Shown here: one piece after another, positions 8,522 through 15,326 of the stretch
Numbering within the stretch: the first letter of the stretch is position 1
Layout: each line of letters opens with the position of its first letter
Assembly: GCA_024640625.1 (NCBI GenBank)
Contig: JAHEER010000016.1
Span: 1-61,234 of the forward strand
Reading direction: 5' to 3'
From: Desulfobulbaceae bacterium
GTDB taxonomy: Bacteria > Desulfobacterota > Desulfobulbia > Desulfobulbales > Desulfocapsaceae
DNA length: 61,234 nucleotides
Notes under the pieces: generated by a model
The model's database searches: none
What the model was told of the DNA's origin: nothing
What the model saw: the letters and a program-made list of their open reading frames with translations, nothing else
Position numbers and translations under genes: made by a program

Positions 8522-9295
8522 ATGAAACTGTCAGGAAAGGTTGCGCTGATCACCGGGGCGGCAAGTGGCATCGGCAGGGAGACGGCCCTGCTTTTCGCCA
8601 GCGAGGGTGCCTGTGTGGTCGCCTGTGACATCGATGATAAGAATGGTGTCGACACGGTTCTTGAAATTGAGCAGGCGGGCGGGAGGGCACTCTACGTTCA
8701 CAGCGATGTCTCCACGGCCGGGGATTGCCGGAACATGGTCGAACAGGCGGAGTCTGAATTTGGGTCGCTGCACATACTTTTCAACAATGCCGGTATCATG
8801 GACAGCCGTGACGACAATGCCGAGGTGACCGATGAGGATGTCTGGGACCTGACCATGAATATCAATCTCAAAGGGGTCTTCCTCGGCTGCAAATACGGTA
8901 TACCTGCGCTCAAGCGGGCCGGTGGGGGATCCATAATTAACACCGCCTCCTTCGTTGCCTTGCTCGGTGCCGCAACACCTCAGATCGCTTATACAGCATC
9001 CAAGGGGGGAGTACTGTCCATGACCAGGGAATTGGCGGTCATCCATGCCCGGGAAAATATCAGGGTCAATGCCCTTTGTCCCGGGCCGCTGAGAACAGAT
9101 CTTTTAATGAAGTTTCTCGATAGCGAGGAAAAACGCCAGCGCCGGCTGGTCCACATTCCTGCCGGTCGATTCGGGGAAGCAGCTGAGATGGCCAAGGCCG
9201 CCCTTTTTCTGGCCAGCGATGATGCTTCCTATGTTACCGGTACGGAATTCGTTGTAGATGGGGGGATTACCGCTGCCTATGTGACCCCGGAATGA
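8522..9295 (+). CDS. short-chain dehydrogenase/reductase (SDR)
   Basis: The 257-residue classical SDR has the nucleotide-binding TGAASGIG (residues 11-18) and NNAG (88-91). The catalytic Ser143, Tyr157 and Lys161 lie in INTAS and YTASK. Asp36 after the second strand suggests NAD(H) rather than NADP(H). The family oxidises or reduces alcohols and ketones; the substrate is unknown. A GAGGAGAGGA ribosome binding site immediately precedes the ATG at 8522, so the longer TTG start at 8495 is rejected. It is transcribed alone, divergently from the GDPD gene, and the next DNA is a gene remnant on the other strand. Confidence 0.9.
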   Translation: MKLSGKVALITGAASGIGRETALLFASEGACVVACDIDDKNGVDTVLEIEQAGGRALYVHSDVSTAGDCRNMVEQAESEFGSLHILFNNAGIMDSRDDNAEVTDEDVWDLTMNINLKGVFLGCKYGIPALKRAGGGSIINTASFVALLGAATPQIAYTASKGGVLSMTRELAVIHARENIRVNALCPGPLRTDLLMKFLDSEEKRQRRLVHIPAGRFGEAAEMAKAALFLASDDASYVTGTEFVVDGGITAAYVTPE

Positions 9296-9296
9296 G

Positions 9297-9501
9297 AGAG
9301 CCGATGGTGCCGCTGGCGGCTTCGTCGCTCAGCTTTCTGGTCTGGTCCTTGGGTAGCCCGCGAGATCCCCTCCGAGCGCCGCATACCACATTGGGGACAA
9401 TCGGCGTTGCAGCGATTGCTGTATTGAATAATCAGCTGGCCGGGCAGTCCGCCGTGGAGCAGCACCATCAGGTTGTTGATATTTCTCAATGGCGGGTGCA
9501 T
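9297..9501 (-). pseudogene. remnant of a radical SAM protein gene
   Basis: Reading leftward from the ATG at 9501 gives an N-terminal segment with GGLPGQLIIQYSNRCNADCP and then QCG. This contains the radical SAM cluster motif CxxxCxxC (CNADCPQC). After about 35 codons the frame becomes nonsense-like. Shifting by one base near 9350 restores plausible sequence (PKDQTRKLSDEAAS) until about 9305, after which homology-like sequence stops beside the SDR gene. This is best read as a 5' fragment carrying a frameshift. The rest of the roughly 1-kb gene is absent. The radical SAM call rests on the cysteine motif and its context. Confidence 0.6.
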
Positions 9502-9504
9502 AAT

Positions 9505-9521
9505 GGATAAGATTCTTATCC
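9505..9521. promoter_or_regulatory. 17-bp perfect palindrome, possible operator
   Basis: GGATAAGATTCTTATCC is a perfect 8+1+8 inverted repeat. It lies 115 bp upstream of the sugar kinase and immediately upstream of the start codon of the decayed radical SAM gene. It could be an operator kept for the kinase or a leftover of the lost gene. No T-run follows, so a terminator is unlikely. Confidence 0.4.
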
Positions 9522-9636
9522 GGGGAAAAATAGGGTAGAATTATGCTTTAAGTAAAATGATTTTCAGAAGATCAATACCTGAGACAGGTGCCTCGGAAAT
9601 CGATTAACCAACCAGATCTCCTGCACAACGCCTTCT

Positions 9637-10533
9637 ATGCAAAATTCCATTAGCAAACAGCCTGTGGTTGCCGGTATCGGCGAGGTGCTCTGGGACGTGG
9701 TGGGCGAACATGAGACGCTGGGAGGCGCCCCAATCAACTTTGCCTTCCAGGCCGGCCAACTGGGGGCCGCCGCGCTGGCGATTTCCAGTATCGGCGACGA
9801 TGTACGGGGCCAAAGGACGATAAGTACCCTCCGGGAATATGGGGTTGTCACCGACCATATCACCGTTGTCGATGGTGTCCCAACGGGATATGTGCAGGCC
9901 AGGGTCGATGCCGATGGTGTTGCCGCATATGAGTTTCCCGCTGAGGTGGCCTGGGATCGGATTGCTATCGAATCTGCAACCTGGGCCATCGCTCCCCAGC
10001 TAAGGGCCATCTGTTTCGGCAGTCTGGCTCAGCGGGCCGAGCACTCCCGAGAGGCGATACACAGCTTTTTGAAAGCGTTGCCGCCCGGCGTACTGAAAAT
10101 CTTCGATCTCAATATCCGTCAGGATTATTATTCCACAGAGATCATCAGGGATTCGCTGATTCAGGCCGACATTTTGAAACTCAACGACGATGAGATCGCG
10201 CTGCTGACCAGGCAGGAAGGTCTCAAAGGATCGACTGAGCAGCGTTTAACCGCCCTGGTGGAACGCTATCGACTCTCCCTGGCAGTGCTGACCAGGGGAG
10301 AGAGGGGCAGCCTGCTGGTATCTCCGACCGCCACAGCCGACCATTGCGGTTATCAGGCTGACGTGGTCGATACCATCGGGGCGGGGGACAGCTTTACCGC
10401 GGTCATTGCCATGGGGATGCTGAGAGGTTATGCGCTGGACAAGATCAACGAGCATGCCAATCTGGTTGCCGCCCATGTCTGCGGCCGCAGAGGCGCCATG
10501 GTGGTGCTGCCGGAGAATCTTCGGAACTTTTAA
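9637..10533 (+). CDS. PfkB-family carbohydrate kinase (fructokinase-like)
   Basis: The 298-residue protein has both PfkB signatures. The N-terminal GGAPINFAFQAGQLGAAALA is the substrate-binding region. Near the C-terminus DTIGAGDSFTAVIAMGML carries the anion hole and catalytic base Asp251. The overall length and the GEVLWD start fit fructokinase or 2-keto-3-deoxygluconate kinases. It would phosphorylate a sugar with ATP in the cytoplasm. No sugar transporter or glycoside hydrolase lies nearby to narrow the substrate. It stands alone, downstream of a 17-bp palindrome. Confidence 0.88.
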   Translation: MQNSISKQPVVAGIGEVLWDVVGEHETLGGAPINFAFQAGQLGAAALAISSIGDDVRGQRTISTLREYGVVTDHITVVDGVPTGYVQARVDADGVAAYEFPAEVAWDRIAIESATWAIAPQLRAICFGSLAQRAEHSREAIHSFLKALPPGVLKIFDLNIRQDYYSTEIIRDSLIQADILKLNDDEIALLTRQEGLKGSTEQRLTALVERYRLSLAVLTRGERGSLLVSPTATADHCGYQADVVDTIGAGDSFTAVIAMGMLRGYALDKINEHANLVAAHVCGRRGAMVVLPENLRNF

Positions 10534-10637
10534 ACAGTTCTGGAAAGGGGTGCGTTTTTGATATATCTTTTTGGGGCTGGTAAACGCTCTACAATAGTCA
10601 TAACAGAACACAATTTCGCGCTACACTGGTGTACATC

Positions 10638-11261
10638 ATGAGACACAGAAAAAATAGAAGTCGAAACGGAGTTGGGAAAGCAAGACTGAAAGCGCAGAGG
10701 ACGCTGGTACTTGGTGCGCTTTGCCTCAGCTTGTTTCTTTTTGGCCCCCATTACCAATCCCTGAATAGGATCTCGATTACAGCGGGACCGGTTCAGGCGC
10801 AAAATACTGATGCTCAGGGATCTACCGCTTCCGATGGAGCTGTGGATGACACCCCCAGTGAACAGGACATTGCCGATTTTGCCTCCGAGTATGACCAAGA
10901 CGGTGACGGAGAGGTGGATGAACCCGATGATGAGGAGGCGGACGAATCCTCCGAACCGGACGAAGCGGATGAAGCTGACCAGGAAGACGACCGTGACGAT
11001 GCCGATGATGCTGACGATAGAGATGACCTGGACCGCGAGAATGAATACGATGATGACGATGACGGTGAAGAGGAGGATGAAAGTAGCGACGTGGCCCACA
11101 CCGGAAAGAACAGAGATGACATAGACGGCGAGGCCAGCCCGGAATTCAGGCTTTCAGGTTATGATCGTTACTACCGGGAAGGCACCCTTCGCCGCCTCGG
11201 CGCACGAGAGGAGCTGACGCCGCTCATCGCCCGGGAAGAAAAGATACTTCTCGAAAATTGA
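10638..11261 (+). CDS. exported highly acidic low-complexity protein with an EF-hand-like loop
   Basis: I do not recognise this gene. The 207-residue product has a basic N-terminus (MRHRKNRSRN) and a hydrophobic segment at about residues 21-37, fitting a signal peptide or anchor. Residues 85-150 are dominated by Asp and Glu. At residues 86-97 DQDGDGEVDEPD fits an EF-hand calcium loop at positions 1, 3, 5, 6, 9 and 12, though without the flanking helices of a canonical pair. The C-terminus (FRLSGYDRYYREGTLRRLG) is of ordinary composition. A GTG at 10629 is an alternative start. Calcium or cation binding outside the membrane is inference from composition. It probably shares a transcript with the exported protein 87 bp downstream. 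Confidence 0.65.
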   Translation: MRHRKNRSRNGVGKARLKAQRTLVLGALCLSLFLFGPHYQSLNRISITAGPVQAQNTDAQGSTASDGAVDDTPSEQDIADFASEYDQDGDGEVDEPDDEEADESSEPDEADEADQEDDRDDADDADDRDDLDRENEYDDDDDGEEEDESSDVAHTGKNRDDIDGEASPEFRLSGYDRYYREGTLRRLGAREELTPLIAREEKILLEN

Positions 11262-11348
11262 ATGGCTTGCTGTTGATCAATGAGAGCCAACACGACCTCA
11301 GGTGAAATTATGTGTGTTCCTGGTATATACAGTTTTTTATTTCTTCAG

Positions 11349-12278
11349 ATGAGAGTGGGTGCCGCCAGCCTTGTTCTTCTGCTTAGTCTGTTGCTCTCGA
11401 GCTTTTCCTACGGTGCGGGGCAGGGCAATGTCCTGGGGCTCAAGACCGCGCCGCTGCCAAAATACCGGGCCGGCACCACTTATGTTTTTTCAGACGGGTC
11501 CTGGGAGACCGTTATCAAGGTGAGTCGAGAAGGGATCACCTGGAGAAATCACCGTGGTTCGATTTCCACCGGCACACCGGATTTCATTCACAAGCGCTTC
11601 AAGTGGCAGAGCAAGAATCGATATGGCTACAGGGAGTTCAAGCAGACCACCTTCCTGATGAGCCCGCCGACTGGCTCAATTTGGCCGCTCGAAGTGGGTA
11701 AAAAGACACGTTTTGATGAAAACGGTCGCTGGTTCGATGAACTGGGCCTTGAGCACCGCTATGACAGTTACTGGAGCTGTGAGGTAAGGGGAACTGAAGA
11801 GGTTACAGTCGGTGCCGGTGACTTCGACACCTGGAAGATCACCTGTAAACGCTACCCCAATAAATTCAGGGCTACCAGCAAGACCCGGGAATATCGGACC
11901 TGGTATTACGCGCCGGCGGTCAACCACTGGGTCAAGGAAGAGCGCGATTACAACGGCTATCGTGAAAACCGGATGAAAGAGCTGGTAGCCATATTGCCCG
12001 ATCTGCAGACCTTCACCACCGATGAGAACGATATCCTCGCCATCCAGAAACAGTTCCAGAATGCGCTCGAGCAAAACCAGATAGGGGATACCAACGTCTG
12101 GGAAAATTTCGATCAGCAATTGGTCATCGGGGTGACGCCGGTAAAATCTTTCAAGCATCCCGGCGGCGGAATTTGCCGGCAATACCTCCAGGTACTTGCC
12201 AAGGAGGGACTCCCCTACGAATTTCCCGGTATCGCATGCAGGACTGGACGGGGCCGTTGGTCGATCCCGCGTAGATAG
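11349..12278 (+). CDS. exported protein of unknown function, surface-antigen-like C-terminus
   Basis: From the ATG at 11349 the product is 309 residues with a clear signal peptide (hydrophobic core LVLLLSLLLSS, likely cleavage near SYGA). Starts at 11280 and 11310 are possible but place 23 or 13 residues before the signal. The middle contains TVGAGDFDTWKITCKRY and TWYYAPAVNHWVK, a pattern seen in uncharacterised periplasmic proteins. The C-terminal 80 residues (TPVKSFKHPGGGICRQYLQV then YEFPGIACRTGRGRWSIP) resemble the 17-kDa surface antigen/RT0821 domain. No function can be assigned. It follows the acidic protein and may work with it at the cell envelope. Confidence 0.72.
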   Translation: MRVGAASLVLLLSLLLSSFSYGAGQGNVLGLKTAPLPKYRAGTTYVFSDGSWETVIKVSREGITWRNHRGSISTGTPDFIHKRFKWQSKNRYGYREFKQTTFLMSPPTGSIWPLEVGKKTRFDENGRWFDELGLEHRYDSYWSCEVRGTEEVTVGAGDFDTWKITCKRYPNKFRATSKTREYRTWYYAPAVNHWVKEERDYNGYRENRMKELVAILPDLQTFTTDENDILAIQKQFQNALEQNQIGDTNVWENFDQQLVIGVTPVKSFKHPGGGICRQYLQVLAKEGLPYEFPGIACRTGRGRWSIPRR

Positions 12279-12581
12279 GTACAGTCACCACTCCCACCAC
12301 CTCCCAGGTTCGCCTGACTCTGATCCCCACACCAGGCCGCTGTTACATTGCAGGATATATCTGGAATTATTCGTTTTTATCTATGGCTGTGCGGTGTCTG
12401 AAACGATTCTCCCGCGCCCCTCAGCCGGGGCGTGAACTTCTTCACGAAGACAGTCTCATTTCATTTGACACCCCCATTTTGGGCATATGTGATTAACACA
12501 AGGCTTAAATAGTCTCCGGAAGAGTCCTGAAAATCAATCCCAAAACCACCTGAAGACAGGAGGAAATGCGATGAAAGATGG
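12279..12581. other. 303-bp gene-free stretch with an orphan Shine-Dalgarno site
   Basis: No gene is supported here. At 12559-12564 a strong AGGAGG-type ribosome binding site precedes an ATG at 12571, which opens only a four-codon frame before TAA. This looks like the 5' stub of a lost gene. A short GC-rich hairpin (GCCCC around 12422-12434) lies in the middle without a T-run. Confidence 0.4.
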
Positions 12582-13013
12582 CTAATATCTTGTCATCAGC
12601 CCGTTTAGGTAGAGATCCATCAGGACCCGGACGTCATCCTCGCTGTCGTCCGGGTCTGCTGTTTTCAGGCGGCGGGCCATCAGGCTCAGGATGGCGTCTA
12701 GAAACATGGTTGCCACCCGGCGAGTCTCGACCGCTCTTATTGCACCGGTGTGCACCGCCTCTTCGAGGGTAGTGGTAAACAGGTCGACCACCCCCGAGTG
12801 CCAGCTATCTTCGCCGGCATGAAATCCAGAGCAGAACACTCCCTTGCCGTAAAGTTTTTGAAACGGCTCTATATGGTTGATGAGATGTCTCATGGAAAAA
12901 GTGGCATAGAGTCCTAATTTAGCTACCGGGGCCTGATCGGTTGCAGCGATCATCCGGTAATCACTGTGCAACTTGTCGAATCTACAGTCTTTCAAAAGAC
13001 CTTCATCAGTCAT
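12582..13013 (-). pseudogene. TetR-family regulator lacking its DNA-binding domain
   Basis: The 143-residue frame resembles the ligand-binding C-terminal part of a TetR repressor, with helices such as LFTTTLEEAVHTGAIRAVE and the family-like ending LMDLYLNGLMTRY. The roughly 50-residue N-terminal helix-turn-helix is absent. Upstream of the ATG at 13013 an in-frame TGA appears within nine bases. Only 60 bp separate it from cbiK, too little for the missing domain in any frame. The likely cause is a deletion joining it to the cbiK 3' end. If still translated it could only bind ligand or partner, not DNA. Confidence 0.6.
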
Positions 13014-13073
13014 ATCGTTTCACCACCGAGAAAAGCGTTCTGTGTCGTGCTCATTTTATTGTCTGGGTGATCA

Positions 13074-14063
13074 CTATTGTAGTGCAATTCCAGCACTTTG
13101 AGCCGCGTCAGCGATATGATCTACGAAGAGTGCGGCGAAATCGTTGTTGAGACCTAGACCTTCAAGCTTTGCTTCTACCGTATAGCCCTCGCTGGTCAGG
13201 ATGGACTTCCACGAGTCAACTTCAGGGCCTGCCATATCATTCACTGCATGATCGCCTGCAACGATCATGAAAGGTTTCAGGATGATCTTTTTGCTCGGCT
13301 CATCTTGCAACCTTGCAAGGAGGTCATCGAGCGTCGGAGCGCCTTCGACAACGCCAATAAATGTTTTGATATCCGGATACATGTTTCTCATCTTCTTCTC
13401 GGTCTCGGCATAAATGCCTGTAGACCAGTACTCGTTGCCGTGACCCATGTATACCAGAGAGGCGTCTGCATTTCTGGCGTCTTCGGCATCTCTGGCGAGG
13501 GTTTTGCACACCGCCTCAACATCCTCATGATACGGATGCTGGTCGCCCGGCCTGCCAAGCGCCGGCCTGCCCATAACGATCTTGTCGATCGGCTTCCAGC
13601 GAGGCTTCATGGTTCGTATTGAGGCGAGTCCATTGACATATTGGCTGAGATCATGGGATTGTTCCATGAAAAACATATGGGTGGGTTGTACGATGATATT
13701 GGTATAGCCATCCTCAAGCAGGTCGCCGACGGTGGCAATGAAATTTTTCACATACAGCACCTCTTCAGGTATGCCCTGAGAAATCCACTTGTCAGCCTCC
13801 GCCTGGCGTTCTTTCCAGATTGAGCGAATGATGTTTGAGGTAAAGGTGGTCCGCACCTCTGTACCCGGATAGGCCTGTCTCACGGTGTCGGTGATATTGG
13901 TGATGGCCCCGACAGCTTCGGGTACAGTGGTGCCGAAACTGGCAACAATAATGGCATTCTTTCCGCTCCCGGGTTTTTTCATTGAGCCGGAACCGAGGGC
14001 CCCGTTGGTTGACAATAACAACACCAGCATGACCAGACCTAAGACTTTGCACATGGATTTCAT
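13074..14063 (-). CDS. cbiK: periplasmic-type anaerobic cobalt chelatase CbiK
   Basis: The 329-residue protein is a CbiK-type sirohydrochlorin cobaltochelatase. It has NAIIVASFGTTVPEAVGAI at the mature start, the metal/tetrapyrrole-site stretch QPTHMFFMEQSHD, GHGNEYWSTG and IVAGDHAVNDMAG. The family inserts Co(II), and in sulfate reducers may handle other metals, into sirohydrochlorin during anaerobic B12 synthesis. Residues 1-25 (CKVLGLVMLVLLLSTNGALG) form a signal peptide, as in the exported CbiK paralog described in Desulfovibrio, whose role may be heme or metal trafficking. I chose the ATG at 14063 because it gives the signal peptide; 14120 would add 19 residues. A cobalamin riboswitch precedes it. 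Confidence 0.9.
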   Translation of the reverse strand: MKSMCKVLGLVMLVLLLSTNGALGSGSMKKPGSGKNAIIVASFGTTVPEAVGAITNITDTVRQAYPGTEVRTTFTSNIIRSIWKERQAEADKWISQGIPEEVLYVKNFIATVGDLLEDGYTNIIVQPTHMFFMEQSHDLSQYVNGLASIRTMKPRWKPIDKIVMGRPALGRPGDQHPYHEDVEAVCKTLARDAEDARNADASLVYMGHGNEYWSTGIYAETEKKMRNMYPDIKTFIGVVEGAPTLDDLLARLQDEPSKKIILKPFMIVAGDHAVNDMAGPEVDSWKSILTSEGYTVEAKLEGLGLNNDFAALFVDHIADAAQSAGIALQ

Positions 14064-14189
14064 ATGTATTGCTCCCCTGTTCTGGTCTGCAACGAAAAAT
14101 CCCAGACCATTGCAGTACATGATCCGGGATGCCCTGTTATCTCGTATCGTTGTGAATCTCTTTTGCCAAAAAGAACTTCACCCTTCTTG

Positions 14190-14397
14190 CAGGCAGGTCT
14201 TCTGACTTCCCCCGCTTTCAAACGGCCTTCCCACTTGGGCAGCAGTGGCACGAGATGTTGAAAGCGTTCTCCTCTTCAGGCAACCGAAGCTGCACAGAGG
14301 AGGAGCAGGGTTACAGCGGCGGGCCCGTTCCGGATTCGCACCGGATTCCCTTTTCACCAGCGTGGTGGAACCTGAAATCGGTTAAGGTTTACCGACA
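14190..14397 (-). ncRNA. cobalamin (B12) riboswitch
   Basis: Read on the minus strand, the region shows the adenosylcobalamin riboswitch core in order: GGTTCCACC, GGTGAAAAGGGAATCCGGTG, CGAATCCGG, CCGCCGCTGTAA, GCCACTG, GTGGGAAGG, and the B12 box AGTCAGAAGACCTGCC (14192-14207 on the plus strand). It lies about 130 bp upstream of cbiK in the same orientation. Cobalamin binding should lower cbiK expression. I did not find a clean terminator between it and cbiK, so control may act on translation or through a structure I could not resolve. Confidence 0.95.
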
Positions 14398-14767
14398 TAG
14401 CGAGTCGCTGTCAATGAATTTGTCAGGCATCTGAGGTTGAGCATTTTTGTTATGTATTTCTAAAATAGTAGCCAAGGCTGCAGCGTGAATAGATGTGAGG
14501 CGGAACAGCGAGTGCCCAATCGGTTTACATGCCGCGTCAAAGTGTACACTTGGTGTACGTTTTCCTTGAAGAGATTTATACGCCAGTTTCTCCAACGTCC
14601 TGTGTGAATAAAATTTAATAAATTTATATCAATTAGTTAGGGATATTATCGTTAACTGCTGACTGGGGCTCGCTTGTGGCACAATCCTGGCAATGAAGAC
14701 GTTAACGGGATTGACCGGAACAATTGCTGCCGGCCGGCAGCGGAATCAGCAGATAGGGGGTAGCGAG

Positions 14768-14944
14768 ATGAACGGATTGGCTCAGGTTGTGGTCTATATG
14801 TGGTTTTTGCCCATGGTCCTTTTTATTGTCATGCCATTGTGCATCGGTGCCGTCTGGTGGCCGATTTCTCTTTTTTTCAAACTGGTCCGGCGTGAAGCTG
14901 CGCAGGAGGGAAAAGCTGAGATGGTTCGTGGTGAAGCGAGCTAG
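14768..14944 (+). CDS. small membrane protein, function unknown
   Basis: A 58-residue frame starting MNGLAQVVVYMWF has one long or two short hydrophobic segments (residues 6-38) followed by a charged tail (KLVRREAAQEGKAEM). The ATG at 14768 has a purine-rich stretch (GGGGGTAGCGAG) upstream. I do not recognise the family. An in-frame start at 14693 would put 25 hydrophilic residues in front and is less likely. It converges with another small membrane-protein gene that follows htrA. Confidence 0.45.
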   Translation: MNGLAQVVVYMWFLPMVLFIVMPLCIGAVWWPISLFFKLVRREAAQEGKAEMVRGEAS

Positions 14945-15059
14945 CAGGCCCGAGTTTTCTCACCTAAACCATGCTTATCAACTAAGGATTCGGAGGATTC
15001 TCGGCTTCATCCATTGTCGTCGGGACGGCTTCGACGGTCATCGCATCGGCAACCACATT

Positions 15060-15263
15060 CTACAGTGTATAAACGATTGGGGAGAGCATCGCTGCCAGCA
15101 CAAACCATGGTTCCATGCTCAGTGAGGTGTATAGGAGAGAAGGGGAGTTGATCAGGATGAGCATGATGGTGAGACTGGCAGCGATGAGGCTGGCCCCCAG
15201 GAAAACCAGTACAGACTTCCATTTCAAGATAAGGTCGACCGGCTGGCCAAAGGGCATCTTCAT
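15060..15263 (-). CDS. small two-helix membrane protein with an in-frame amber codon near its end
   Basis: From the ATG at 15263, which follows a GAGGAAAAG ribosome binding site, the frame gives 67 residues with two membrane segments (KSVLVFLGASLIAASLTIML and PWFVLAAMLSPIVY). It ends at TAG (15060-15062). Past that codon the same frame stays open for 25 more codons with a plausible hydrophilic tail (NVVADAMTVEAVPTTMDEAE...), ending at TAG 14982-14984. Either the amber is a recent nonsense change, or it is read through, or the tail is chance. It follows htrA on the same strand after a strong hairpin. Confidence 0.5.
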   Translation of the reverse strand: MKMPFGQPVDLILKWKSVLVFLGASLIAASLTIMLILINSPSLLYTSLSMEPWFVLAAMLSPIVYTL

Positions 15264-15285
15264 CTTTTCCTCTGCCTTAAACATT

Positions 15286-15317
15286 AGCGCAGGAGAGGCA
15301 TGAGCCTCCCCTGCGCT
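15286..15317. terminator. hairpin after htrA
   Basis: AGCGCAGG and CCTGCGCT, extended inward by GAGGC/GCCTC with one mismatch, form a 13-bp stem around ATGA. It starts ten bases after the htrA stop. A long T-run is lacking on the minus strand (AATGTTTAAG), so it may protect the mRNA end or attenuate rather than terminate fully. Confidence 0.5.
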
Positions 15318-15326
15318 AGTGAGTAA

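Noticed and set aside
10530..11124. Long frames on both strands across the acidic gene
   Set aside because: They are shadows of the GA-rich repeat: one is Ser-only, one Met/Thr-rich, one Val/Ile-rich. Only the acidic frame has a signal-like segment and ordinary flanks.
10810..11124. CRISPR-like or tandem repeat in the acidic gene
   Set aside because: The GATGA/GACGA units are irregular codon repeats for Asp and Glu without spacers or constant period.
14389..14595. 68-codon minus-strand frame upstream of the riboswitch
   Set aside because: Its end runs into the riboswitch 5' edge, it lacks a ribosome binding site, and its sequence has no motif.
15060..15062. Pyrrolysine codon
   Set aside because: No pyl gene or suppressor tRNA is visible and no downstream structural element was recognised. 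A nonsense mutation is simpler.
15286..15317. Full Rho-independent terminator after htrA
   Set aside because: The stem is strong, but no T-run follows on the htrA strand, so it is listed only as a hairpin.
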